DNA of 64,000 bases from Diplonema papillatum (taxonomy: Eukaryota; Euglenozoa; Diplonemea; Diplonemida; Diplonemidae), in assembly GCA_030068145.1 (NCBI GenBank), contig JAPJBO010000104.1, positions 124,001 to 188,000 on the forward strand, in the 5' to 3' direction. The notes beneath the pieces were generated by a model, which worked only from the letters and a program-made list of their open reading frames with translations, made no database searches and was not told the DNA's origin. A program made the translations under genes and the position numbers. Below, piece by piece: positions 9,781 to 19,447 of this stretch; the first letter of the stretch is position 1; each line of letters begins with the position of its first letter.

Positions 9781-10145
9781 ATATCGATGTAAGAACGTTC
9801 CGGAAATGAGATCCACTCCATGCCACGTACCGTTGTATTTGTATACTGACAAGAAGTCATAGTCACGCTCTGTGTCGATTCGATTCCACGACCCTACTAC
9901 GATGCGGTTGCAGTTGAATCGCCAACACCGGTCCTCGTTGTACTTGTAGTGCCAACTGTTGGCAGGGTACACTAGTTTCCCGTCCTCTGGGAGGTCCTCC
10001 GTCATCCCTAAACACTCAATTGGGTAGCTTGCGCTAGTGGTATCATCAGGCGGCTCGCCATCCCTTGGTGTGTCAGGCGGTGGAGACACTGTTTGTTGGG
10101 CGCCAGCAGGTGCGATAGTCGAGGGCGCGGTCGTGACAGACGTGC
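9781..10145 (-). pseudogene. CUB-like repeat unit, right part of the LINE-interrupted unit
   Basis: Encodes SYPIECLGMTEDLPEDGKL, RCWRFNCNRIVVGSWNRID and SVYKYNGTWHGVDLISGTF, the same order as in the 383-residue units of the intact gene, preceded by the APAGAQQTVSPPPDTP-type linker (10060-10145). The frame runs into the LINE 5' end at 9780. Before the insertion, the reading continued directly into the segment ending at 3335. The right edge at about 10145 stops abruptly within the cysteine-containing linker and is followed by unrelated repeat DNA. Confidence 0.75.
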
Positions 10146-11289
10146 ACTGAAGGGGGTGTTGCTTTGCGGTTTGTCGTTTGTAGCAAACTTGTTGTAGCGG
10201 CTCTTCGGTAGGTTTTTAGATGGATATAATCGGTCACGGTTGGGGCAGCCACTAGGACTGGAGAGTGATTTGGAGGGAGTGGGAGGGAGGGGGTGACGTG
10301 AAAAGCTCATTCGTGAAGAATGAACGTTAAACGTCCCATCGAGCTGAAATCGTATTTATCGAGGTCGTTTTCGTTGCACGCTTTGCCCTGGACCTGGACG
10401 TTTGTTTCCTGGTATAAGGCGCAAGGAAACGCCGTGGATGGCCTGTGATGTGTTCTTATTTCCTCCAACATTGCATGTTTGGTATAAGAAAAAATAAAAA
10501 CAAAAGTGAGCTTGAGAAGGGAAACGTTAGGTTGCAGCTGCGCATGGCAAGCTGCTCGGGAAGAGGTTTGGGTGATCCACGGGTCATTCGTATCAGCAAA
10601 CCTTCTGGTTGCACAACGTGGTCACAACTTACTTTGCCAAAAACTGTGAGCCCAAATGAACCCTTGGGATACGACAATCGGTTAAACAAGGTCATTCTAT
10701 GTTGCAGGCGACCTGCTGTGCAAGCTGAACACTCGTTGTCGGGTGCTGGGGTCGCATGCATCCACTGTGGGTACTTGGGAAGCTGGCATGGTGTACATTG
10801 GCGCCTTGGACAGTCTGTCGATGACAGCCTTCCTAGCGGCCCAATCGCCTTTTGACTACACTGAGTAACGGTAGTACGTGGCAAGTGCAAGTACATTCGA
10901 CAAAAAATGTACTCGTCTTGCGACAAAAGAAAACATGTGAAAAGCCACAATATGACCACGGCAAGAAACAGGATATTGCGCATGGCGGTGGGAGGGGGCG
11001 GGGATGGAGGGAACCTGAGGTAGGGAGGACAGCGTTTCAGGTCTTCCAGAGAAAGAGAGAGAGAACACAAGACAAAAAGAGATTTCCGTGTCGGGTTGTT
11101 TTCAACAAGGTCATTCTATGTTGGAGCCGACCTGCTCTGTATGCTGAATAATACTGTCCACTCCTTTTTCGGGTGCTGGGTACGCATCCCACAGTGGGTA
11201 CTTGGGAAGCTGGCGTGGCGCCTTCGGTGACAGCCTTCCCAATCGCCTTCTGAGTACATACGTCGTACGTGACAAGGGCAACTACATTC
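10146..11289. repeat. Repeat mosaic inserted between CUB units
   Basis: No gene. 10375-10815 shares blocks with 1130-2150. A ~200-bp segment is present twice: 10685-10900 and 11103-11292 both begin aacaaggtcattctatgttg and end near the same acattcgaca. The second copy leads straight into CUB-unit sequence. A purine-rich tract (aaagagagagagaac) lies at 11050. Confidence 0.6.
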
Positions 11290-12442
11290 GACAGGCGGCT
11301 CGCCATCACTTGGTGTGTCAGGCGGTGGAGACACTTTTTGTTGGGCGCCAGTAGGTGCGATAGTCGGACAGACGTGCACTGAAGCAAGAGGTTCAAACTT
11401 GTCGTCCATGGTGGCAAAGCGCACCACCACTGGGCCTGGTCCGCCTGGAAATTCTCGATGCGAGAACGTTCCGGAAACTTGTTCCACTGGAACCCATGTG
11501 CCAAAGCCGGCGTTGTACTTGTATACTGACCAACGGCACCATAGGACGTGTAGAATCCATTCCACCACCCTACAACGGTGCGGTTGCAGCATGATCGCCA
11601 ACACCGGTCCTACTTGGTTCTGTACTCGGTATGGCTATAGGTTAGCTTCCCGTCCTCTAGCAGGTCCTCCGTGATCCCTGAACACTCAATTGGGTAGCCT
11701 TCAATGGAAGAGTCAACAGACGCGCACTGAAGCCTGAGGTTGAACCCGACAGAACCACCACCACTGGTCCTGGTACTCTTGAAAAATATCGGTGGTACCA
11801 GGTAATGAAATCCACACTATGCCAAGAACCGTTGTACGCGTATACTGACAAGGAGCCAGAGGACCGAGTGGTGATTCCATTCCACGACCCTACAACGATG
11901 CGGTTGCAGCTGAATCGCCAACACCGGTCGTTCTCTGCGGACTCAGGGTAGACTAGTTCCTCGTCCGCTAGGAGGTCCTCTCTGAACTGGGAACACTCAA
12001 TTGGGTAGCCTTCAATGGAAGCGTTAACAGCCGCGCACTGAAGCGTGAGGGTGAACCCGGACATGACATTGCTAGAAAAAAAATCAGAAGTGAAGCGCAC
12101 CACCATTGGACCTGGTATTCTTGAAAGAGATCGATGTGACAACGTTCCAGAAATGAGATCCACTCTATGCCACGTACCGTTGTACTTGTATACTGACAAG
12201 AAGTCATAGTACCGCTCTGTGTCGATTCGATTCCACGATCCAAAAACGCTGCGATTGCAGTTGAATCGCCAACACCGGTCCTCGTTGTTCTTGTACTGCC
12301 CACCATTGGCAGGGTAGACTAGTTCCCCGTCCTTTGGGAGGTCCTCCGTCATCCCTAAACACTCAATTGGGTAGCTTGCGCTAGTGGCATCATCAGGTGC
12401 CTCGCCATCACTTGGTGTGTCAGGCGGTGGAGGCACTGTTTG
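11290..12442 (-). pseudogene. Decayed fourth 1149-bp CUB-like unit
   Basis: It continues in the same frame just past the stop of the intact gene: 12436 down to 11657 stays open and encodes the first two domains and part of the third. Compared with the intact units it has a 6-bp A insertion near 12075 (SDFFSSNV for SDSSNV), substitutions, a deletion near 11755 that shifts the frame (PGPVVV then LSGSTSG), and further indels down to 11290. The third domain is only recognisable by DNA similarity (11400-11700). It has lost coding constraint, whereas the neighbouring units are almost identical to each other. Confidence 0.85.
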
Positions 12443-15400
12443 TTAGGCGCCAGCAGGTGCGATAGTCGAGGGCGCGGTCGTGACAGACGTGCACTGAAGG
12501 TTGAGGCTCAATCTGATCGAATAATAAGAACCCACGGAGGCAAAGCGCACCACCACTGGGCCTGGTCCGCCTGGAAATTCTCGATGCGAGAACGTTCCGG
12601 AAACTCGTCCCACTGGAACCCATGTGCCAAAGACGGTGTTGTACTTGTATACTGACACACGGGGATAAGAGGACGTGTAGAATTCATACAACCGCCCTAC
12701 AACGGTGCGGTTGCAGCTGAATCGCCAACACCGGTCCGCGTTGGTGTAGCTCTGGGAACTATAGGTTAGCTTCCCATCCTCTAGCAGGTCCTCCGTGATC
12801 CCTGAACACTCAATTGGGTAGCCTTCAATGGAAGAGTCAACAGACGCGCACTGAAGCCTGAGGTTGAACCCGACGGAACCGACAGAGCGCACGACCACTG
12901 GTCCTGGTACTCTTGAAAAATATCGGTGGTACCTGGTAATGAAATCCACACTATGCCAAGAACCGTTGTACGCGTATACTGACAAGGAGCCAGCGTTTTC
13001 ATAAGCAGAAGGCACGGTCATTCCATTCCACGACCCTACAACGATGCGGTTGCAGCTGAATCGCCAACACCGGTCGTTCTTTGCGGACGACCCGTTGGCA
13101 GGGTAGACTAGTTCCCCGTCCGCTAGGAGGTCCTCTCTGAACTGGGAACACTCACTTGGGTAGCCTTCAATGGAAGAGTCAAGAGCCGCGCACTGAAGCG
13201 TGAGGGTGAACCCGGACATGACATTGCTAGAATCAGAAGTGAAGCGCACCACCATTGGACCTGGTATTCTTGAAAGAGATCGATGCGACAACGTTCCAGA
13301 AATGAGATCCACTCTATGCCACGTACCGTTGTACTTGTATACTGACAAGAAGTCATAGTACCGCTCTGTGTCGATTCGATTCCACGATCCAAAAACGCTG
13401 CGATTGCAGTTGAATCGCCAACACCGGTCCTCGTTGTTCTTGTACTGCCCACCATTGGCAGGGTAGACTAGTTCCCCGTCCTTTGGGAGGTCCTCCGTCA
13501 TCCCTAAACACTCAATTGGGTAGCTTGCGCTAGTGGTATCATCAGGCGGCTCGCCATCACTTGGTGTGTCAGGCGGTGGAGACACTGTTTGTTGGGCGCC
13601 AGCAGGTGCGATAGTCGAGGGCGCGGTCGTGACAGACGTGCACTGAAGGTTGAGGCTCAATCTGATCGAATAATAAGAACCCACGGAGGCAAAGCGCACC
13701 ACCACTGGGCCTGGTCCGCCTGGAAATTCTCGATGCGAGAACGTTCCGGAAACTCGTCCCACTGGAACCCATGTGCCAAAGACGGTGTTGTACTTGTATA
13801 CTGACACACGGGGATAAGAGGACGTGTAGAATTCATACAACCGCCCTACAACGGTGCGGTTGCAGCTGAATCGCCAACACCGGTCCGCGTTGGTGTAGCT
13901 CTGGGAACTATAGGTTAGCTTCCCATCCTCTAGCAGGTCCTCCGTGATCCCTGAACACTCAATTGGGTAGCCTTCAATGGAAGAGTCAACAGACGCGCAC
14001 TGAAGCCTGAGGTTGAACCCGACGGAACCGACAGAGCGCACGACCACTGGTCCTGGTACTCTTGAAAAATATCGGTGGTACCTGGTAATGAAATCCACAC
14101 TATGCCAAGAACCGTTGTACGCGTATACTGACAAGGAGCCAGCGTTTTCATAAGCAGAAGGCACGGTCATTCCATTCCACGACCCTACAACGATGCGGTT
14201 GCAGCTGAATCGCCAACACCGGTCGTTCTTTGCGGACGACCCGTTGGCAGGGTAGACTAGTTCCCCGTCCGCTAGGAGGTCCTCTCTGAACTGGGAACAC
14301 TCACTTGGGTAGCCTTCAATGGAAGAGTCAAGAGCCGCGCACTGAAGCGTGAGGGTGAACCCGGACATGACATTGCTAGAATCAGAAGTGAAGCGCACCA
14401 CCATTGGACCTGGTATTCTTGAAAGAGATCGATGCGACAACGTTCCAGAAATGAGATCCACTCTATGCCACGTACCGTTGTACTTGTATACTGACAAGAA
14501 GTCATAGTACCGCTCTGTGTCGATTCGATTCCACGATCCAAAAACGCTGCGATTGCAGTTGAATCGCCAACACCGGTCCTCGTTGTTCTTGTACTGCCCA
14601 CCATTGGCAGGGTAGACTAGTTCCCCGTCCTTTGGGAGGTCCTCCGTCATCCCTAAACACTCAATTGGGTAGCTTGCGCTAGTGGTATCATCAGGCGGCT
14701 CGCCATCACTTGGTGTGTCAGGCGGTGGAGACACTGTTTGTTGGGCGCCAGCAGGTGCGATAGTCGAGGGCGCGGTCGTGACAGACGTGCACTGAAGGTT
14801 GAGGCTCAATCTGATCGAATAATAAGAACCCACGGAGGCAAAGCGCACCACCACTGGGCCTGGTCCGCCTGGAAATTCTCGATGCGAGAACGTTCCGGAA
14901 ACTCGTCCCACTGGAACCCATGTGCCAAAGACGGTGTTGTACTTGTATACTGACACACGGGGATAAGAGGACGTGTAGAATTCATACAACCGCCCTACAA
15001 CGGTGCGGTTGCAGCTGAATCGCCAACACCGGTCCGCGTTGGTGTAGCTCTGGGAACTATAGGTTAGCTTCCCATCCTCTAGCAGGTCCTCCGTGATCCC
15101 TGAACACTCAATTGGGTAGCCTTCAATGGAAGAGTCAACAGACGCGCACTGAAGCCTGAGGTTGAACCCGACGGAACCGACAGAGCGCACGACCACTGGT
15201 CCTGGTACTCTTGAAAAATATCGGTGGTACCTGGTAATGAAATCCACACTATGCCAAGAACCGTTGTACGCGTATACTGACAAGGAGCCAGCGTTTTCAT
15301 AAGCAGAAGGCACGGTCATTCCATTCCACGACCCTACAACGATGCGGTTGCAGCTGAATCGCCAACACCGGTCGTTCTTTGCGGACGACCCGTTGGCAGG

Positions 15401-15889
15401 GTAGACTAGTTCCCCGTCCGCTAGGAGGTCCTCTCTGAACTGGGAACACTCACTTGGGTAGCCTTCAATGGAAGAGTCAAGAGCCGCGCACTGAAGCGTG
15501 AGGGTGAACCCGGACATGACATTGCTAGAATCAGAAGTGAAGCGCACCACCATTGGACCTGGTATTCTTGAAAGAGATCGATGCGACAACGTTCCAGAAA
15601 TGAGATCCACTCTATGCCACGTACCGTTGTACTTGTATACTGACAAGAAGTCATGGTACCGCTCTGTGTCGATTCGATTCCAGGATCCAAAAACGCTGCG
15701 ATTGCAGTTGAATCGCCAACACCGGTCCTCGTTGTTCTTGTACTGCCCACCATTGGCAGGGTAGACTAGTTCCCCGTCCTTTGGGAGGTCCTCCGTCATC
15801 CCTAAACACTCAATTGGGTAGCTTGCGCTAGTGGCATCATCAGGTGCCTCGCCATCACTTGGTGTGTCAGGCGGTAGAGACACTGTTTG
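12443..15889 (-). repeat. Three tandem 1149-bp coding units
   Basis: The same features recur exactly 1149 bp apart (for example at 13123, 14272 and 15421, and at 12781, 13930 and 15079). By eye the copies differ at only a few positions, such as atagtaccgctctg versus atggtaccgctctg at ~15655 and one base at ~15683. 1149 is a multiple of three, so unit number can change without breaking the frame. Confidence 0.95.
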
Positions 15890-18800
15890 TTGGGCGTCTT
15901 CAGGCGGTTCGCCATCACTTGGTGTGTCAGGCGGTGGAGACACTGTTTGTTCGGCGTCTTCAGGCGGCTCGTCATCGCTTGGTGTGTCAGGCGGTGGAGA
16001 CACTGTTTGTTCGGCGTCTTCAGGCGGCTCGCCATCACTTGGTGTGTCAGGCGGTGGAGACACTGTTTGTTCGGCGTCTTCAGGCGGCTCGTCATCGCTT
16101 GGTGTGTCAGGCGGTGGAGACACTGTTTGTTCGGCGTCTTCAGGCGGCTCGCCATCACTTGGTGTGTCAGGCGGTGGAGACACTGTTTGTTCGGCGTCTT
16201 CAGGCGGCTCGTCATCGCTTGGTGTGTCAGGCGGTGGAGACACTGTTTGTTCGGCGTCTTCAGGCGGCTCGTCATCGCTTGGTGTGTCAGGCGGTGGAGA
16301 CACTGTAATTGCCGGTGCGTACGTAGGCGGAGCACTGGTTGGAGGTGCATTCGTCGGCGGGGCCCTGGTTGGCACAGGGGAAGGTGCAGGGGAAGGCGCA
16401 GGAGTCGCGGGTGCAACAGTCAGTGGTGCCTTTGTCGGTGTTGTACAAGTCGCCACCATCGAAAAACCTAGCCGCGTCTTACCAGCGTCAGACACAAACT
16501 TTACAAAGAGATTGTCGCTGAAGTACCTTGGCGGTGGCACAGTGGAATTCCCACTGAGCGCTACATCTTCGATATAGAGGACGTCGAATGTTGGTTCGGT
16601 GTTGATCCAGACAACAACTAGCTCTCCTGAAGCATCTTCCTCCCCACATTCAATACGCCAGCATTCATCCATGCCGTCAATGTAGTTGATGAGTTCAACG
16701 GCTACCGGATCTGCCCGCACAGTCACATCGGTGCACCGGCGTGCGCATTTCGCCATCGCAGAGAATCCTTGTCTCGTCTTCCCCGCGTCTGAAGTGAAAT
16801 TCACAACGATGCCCTCGCCGAAGTACGTGGGCGGTGGTATGCTCGAATTCCCGCTGTACGGTACATCGTCTACATAAACAAAATCAAACGAGGGTTCCGT
16901 GTCAATGTAAGAAAAATACAGGACCCCATCCATATCCGCTGCACAGAACACAAACCAGCACTCGTCCATATTGTCGGTGTAGCCAATGACATCAATTGCA
17001 ACCCCGATGTCAGGAACTTCTATTTCTGTACACGTCGGTTGCGGTGAGTCAGTCTCCGGGGCACTTGTTGGTGGTGCAACAGTAGGTGGGGCATGTGTCT
17101 CAGGTACTGTACACGTCACAGTTGCGGAAAACCCAGACGCGGTTTTATCCGCATCCGACGTGAATCCGAGAGCAACACTTTTGTTAAAGTACTTCGGCGG
17201 TGGTACCGTAGAATTCCCTGTGAACAGGGAGTTGTCAACACGGAGCACATCGTAGTCAAGCTCAGTGTCGATCCACGAGAACACAAGGATACCGACGCCA
17301 GCGTCTGCTTCGCAAGTGACAAGCCAGCACACATTCATGCTGTTTTCGTAGTCCAGGAGATCAACAGCCACGGGGTCTGCCAGCACTTCAACGTGTGTGC
17401 AACGGACGGAGCACGTTGCAGTGGCCAGGAATCCGGTCCTCGTTTTCCCAGCGTCGGATACGAATCCGATGCGAACACTTCCGTTGGAAGATGTTGGCGG
17501 CGGCAGGGTTGAATTCCCGCTGTACGGTACATCGTCTACGTAGACGTGGTCATATCCGGGCTCCGTATCCATCGACAAGAACGCAACGGCCAAAACGCCC
17601 TCCCCTGCGTCGCATTTGACGATCCAGCACTCCTCCATGTTGTTTGTGTAGGCCAGTAGAGCGACAGTAACCGGCTCCCGCTGCACCTTCACATCTATGC
17701 AACGTGGCGGGGCACTTGTTGGTCTTTGTGGAACTAGGGTCGGTGGCGCATCAGTCGGTGGGGCATATGTTAGTGGCGCGTTGGTCGGTGGGGCACTTGT
17801 TAGCGGTGCGTCGGTAGGTGGGGCATGTGTTGGTGGTGCGTTCGTCGGTGGTGCAACAGTGTCAGGTACTGTACACGTCACAGTTGCGGAAAACCCAGAC
17901 GCGGTTTTACCCGCATCCGACGTGAATCCGAGAGCAACACTTTTGTTGAAGTACTTCGGCGGTGGTACCGTAGAATTCCCAGTGTACGGGAAGTTATCTA
18001 CACGGAGCACATCGTATTCTAGTTCAGTGTCGATCCACGAGAACACAAGGATACCGACGCCAGCGTCTGCTTCGCAAGTGACAAGCCAGCACACATTCAT
18101 GCTGTTTTCGTAGTCCAGGAGATCAACAGCCACGGGGTCTGCCAGCACTTCAATGTGTGTGCAACGGACGGAGCACGTTGCAGTGGCCAGGAATCCGGTC
18201 CTCGTTTTGTCAGCGTCGGATACGAATCCGATGCGAACACTACCGTCGGAAGACGTTGGCGGCGGCAGGGTTGAATTCCCGCTGTACGGTACATCGTCTA
18301 CGTAGACGTGGTCATATCCGGGCTCCGTATCCATCGACAAGAACACAACGGCCAAAACGCCCTCCCCTGCGTCGCATTTGACGATCCAGCACTCCTCCAT
18401 GTTGTTTGTGTAGGCCAGTAGAGCGACAGTAACCGGCTCCCGCTGCACCTTCACATCTATGCAACGTAGCGGGGCAGTTGTTGGTCTTTGTGGAACTAGG
18501 GTCGGTGGCGCATCAGTCGGTGGGGCATATGTTGGTGGTACATCAGTCGGTGGGGCGTATGTTGGAGGCGAAATTGTTGGTGGGACGATTGTTGGTGGTG
18601 CGACAGTCAAAGGTAGTGTACACGTCGCAGTAACGGAGAATCCAAGACCTGTTTTATCCGAATCAGACGCAAACTTGACAGCAACACTTCCGTTGAAGTA
18701 CGTTGGCGGTACCGTGGTATTCCCGCTGTGCGGGACATCGTTTATAGCCAAAATGTCGTAGTCGAGCTCCGTGTCCATCCACCGGAATACGAGAACACCG

Positions 18801-18979
18801 TTTGCATGCTTTGCTGCACAGCTCACTTGCCAACACAAATTCATGTTGTTTTCGTAGTGAAAGAGTTGTATCTCAGCATTTGAGTGAACAGTCAGCAGGG
18901 TGCACGACTGGATGCTGACCGCTTGGACGGTACTACTTGAAGCCGCTGACAGCGCTGTCAAAAGAAGCACAGCACGCAT
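12443..18979 (-). CDS. Large secreted CUB-like domain repeat protein
   Basis: The start chosen is the ATG at 18979, followed by a clear signal peptide (MRAVLLLTALSAASSSTVQA). The frame is open 114 bp further upstream, but that part is repeat DNA. The mature protein has seven CUB-like domains of ~95 residues (pattern CWxxC, W/M-DTE-x-(Y/F)D, SGNSTxPPP, FxSDxxKTxxGF), separated by Thr/Pro linkers (APPTxAPPT). A 20-residue repeat array (TVSPPPDTPSDGEPPEDAEQ) follows. Three almost identical 383-residue units come next, each with three Cys-rich domains (RCWRFxCNR, SVYKYN, PGPVVVRF). Many N-x-S/T sites suggest a glycosylated, secreted or surface protein, perhaps an adhesin or matrix component. No membrane anchor precedes the stop, a CAA-to-TAA change relative to sister units, so the original protein was probably longer. 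Confidence 0.8.
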   Translation of the reverse strand: MRAVLLLTALSAASSSTVQAVSIQSCTLLTVHSNAEIQLFHYENNMNLCWQVSCAAKHANGVLVFRWMDTELDYDILAINDVPHSGNTTVPPTYFNGSVAVKFASDSDKTGLGFSVTATCTLPLTVAPPTIVPPTISPPTYAPPTDVPPTYAPPTDAPPTLVPQRPTTAPLRCIDVKVQREPVTVALLAYTNNMEECWIVKCDAGEGVLAVVFLSMDTEPGYDHVYVDDVPYSGNSTLPPPTSSDGSVRIGFVSDADKTRTGFLATATCSVRCTHIEVLADPVAVDLLDYENSMNVCWLVTCEADAGVGILVFSWIDTELEYDVLRVDNFPYTGNSTVPPPKYFNKSVALGFTSDAGKTASGFSATVTCTVPDTVAPPTNAPPTHAPPTDAPLTSAPPTNAPLTYAPPTDAPPTLVPQRPTSAPPRCIDVKVQREPVTVALLAYTNNMEECWIVKCDAGEGVLAVAFLSMDTEPGYDHVYVDDVPYSGNSTLPPPTSSNGSVRIGFVSDAGKTRTGFLATATCSVRCTHVEVLADPVAVDLLDYENSMNVCWLVTCEADAGVGILVFSWIDTELDYDVLRVDNSLFTGNSTVPPPKYFNKSVALGFTSDADKTASGFSATVTCTVPETHAPPTVAPPTSAPETDSPQPTCTEIEVPDIGVAIDVIGYTDNMDECWFVFCAADMDGVLYFSYIDTEPSFDFVYVDDVPYSGNSSIPPPTYFGEGIVVNFTSDAGKTRQGFSAMAKCARRCTDVTVRADPVAVELINYIDGMDECWRIECGEEDASGELVVVWINTEPTFDVLYIEDVALSGNSTVPPPRYFSDNLFVKFVSDAGKTRLGFSMVATCTTPTKAPLTVAPATPAPSPAPSPVPTRAPPTNAPPTSAPPTYAPAITVSPPPDTPSDDEPPEDAEQTVSPPPDTPSDDEPPEDAEQTVSPPPDTPSDGEPPEDAEQTVSPPPDTPSDDEPPEDAEQTVSPPPDTPSDGEPPEDAEQTVSPPPDTPSDDEPPEDAEQTVSPPPDTPSDGEPPEDAQQTVSLPPDTPSDGEAPDDATSASYPIECLGMTEDLPKDGELVYPANGGQYKNNEDRCWRFNCNRSVFGSWNRIDTERYHDFLSVYKYNGTWHRVDLISGTLSHRSLSRIPGPMVVRFTSDSSNVMSGFTLTLQCAALDSSIEGYPSECSQFREDLLADGELVYPANGSSAKNDRCWRFSCNRIVVGSWNGMTVPSAYENAGSLSVYAYNGSWHSVDFITRYHRYFSRVPGPVVVRSVGSVGFNLRLQCASVDSSIEGYPIECSGITEDLLEDGKLTYSSQSYTNADRCWRFSCNRTVVGRLYEFYTSSYPRVSVYKYNTVFGTWVPVGRVSGTFSHREFPGGPGPVVVRFASVGSYYSIRLSLNLQCTSVTTAPSTIAPAGAQQTVSPPPDTPSDGEPPDDTTSASYPIECLGMTEDLPKDGELVYPANGGQYKNNEDRCWRFNCNRSVFGSWNRIDTERYYDFLSVYKYNGTWHRVDLISGTLSHRSLSRIPGPMVVRFTSDSSNVMSGFTLTLQCAALDSSIEGYPSECSQFREDLLADGELVYPANGSSAKNDRCWRFSCNRIVVGSWNGMTVPSAYENAGSLSVYAYNGSWHSVDFITRYHRYFSRVPGPVVVRSVGSVGFNLRLQCASVDSSIEGYPIECSGITEDLLEDGKLTYSSQSYTNADRCWRFSCNRTVVGRLYEFYTSSYPRVSVYKYNTVFGTWVPVGRVSGTFSHREFPGGPGPVVVRFASVGSYYSIRLSLNLQCTSVTTAPSTIAPAGAQQTVSPPPDTPSDGEPPDDTTSASYPIECLGMTEDLPKDGELVYPANGGQYKNNEDRCWRFNCNRSVFGSWNRIDTERYYDFLSVYKYNGTWHRVDLISGTLSHRSLSRIPGPMVVRFTSDSSNVMSGFTLTLQCAALDSSIEGYPSECSQFREDLLADGELVYPANGSSAKNDRCWRFSCNRIVVGSWNGMTVPSAYENAGSLSVYAYNGSWHSVDFITRYHRYFSRVPGPVVVRSVGSVGFNLRLQCASVDSSIEGYPIECSGITEDLLEDGKLTYSSQSYTNADRCWRFSCNRTVVGRLYEFYTSSYPRVSVYKYNTVFGTWVPVGRVSGTFSHREFPGGPGPVVVRFASVGSYYSIRLSLNLQCTSVTTAPSTIAPAGA
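15841..16310 (-). repeat. 60-bp coding minisatellite with alternating variants
   Basis: About eight 60-bp copies encode TVSPPPDTPSDGEPPEDAEQ. On the plus strand the variable part alternates gccatcactt / gtcatcgctt (Gly versus Asp codon), forming a 120-bp higher-order unit that ends with two copies of the second type. One related copy is present in each 1149-bp unit, so the array probably arose from that linker. Confidence 0.9.
16986..18500 (-). repeat. 762-bp duplication of a CUB-like domain pair
   Basis: Domain pair 2-3 plus linker (about 18470-17710) is repeated as pair 4-5 (about 17708-16990). Landmarks such as the CIDVKVQREPVTVALL start are 762 bp (254 codons) apart. Differences are few (for example FPYTGN versus SLFTGN). 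Confidence 0.85.
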
Positions 18980-18993
18980 GGTTGCCTTGAAGC

Positions 18994-19101
18994 CCACCCC
19001 AAAGTACCTGAAGGTTTCTAACATTACGCCTGGTGCCCCACCCCAAAGAACGTGAAGGTTTCCAACATTGCGCCTTCCCCTGAAGGTTTCCAACCTTCAG
19101 G
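18994..19101 (-). repeat. Upstream tandem repeat before the CUB-like gene
   Basis: Two and a half direct copies of ~44 bp (ccaccccaaag-a/t-ac-c/g-tgaagg, at 18994, 19038 and partly 19080) lie immediately upstream of the start codon. They could be leader or promoter repeats, or the edge of an inserted repeat. Confidence 0.55.
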
Positions 19102-19430
19102 GGGGGGAAATGTTTCTTGGGGTTGACAGAGCGCGTGGTGGTGCTTGCACCACTGAGGCCAGGTTATTTGCGGATTTAGTGAAAGATTGTTCAGTGAGCG
19201 AAACCCGACCAGGAAACGATCATTTCACGGTTTTCTTTGTTTTGTGATGCGAACATCACGAGGTGCTGTCCGAAGACTCCGCCCACATGAGCACACTCTC
19301 GTAGCACCTATTCAGGGGTTTGCAGGGGCAAAAAGGGGAACCCGGTTGGGGGAGGGGCGCCATAATAAGTGCGCGAGGCCACAGGCACGGTCGCAGCACG
19401 AGTTGTCGACCTGGATAACAACAACAACAA
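19102..19430. repeat. Dispersed repeat module and unassigned DNA before LINE-B
   Basis: 19102-19235 (aatgtttcttgggg… accaggaaacga) matches the central module 823-968. 19236-19430 shows nothing recognisable except a short (aac)n run that abuts the LINE-B tail. Confidence 0.6.
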
Positions 19431-19447
19431 AGAGAGAGAGAGAGAGA

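Noticed and set aside
15831-16577. Plus-strand Gly/Ser-rich repeat ORFs over the 60-bp array
   Set aside because: Antisense of the CUB-like protein's linker array; the minus-strand frame is part of a 2,000-residue protein.
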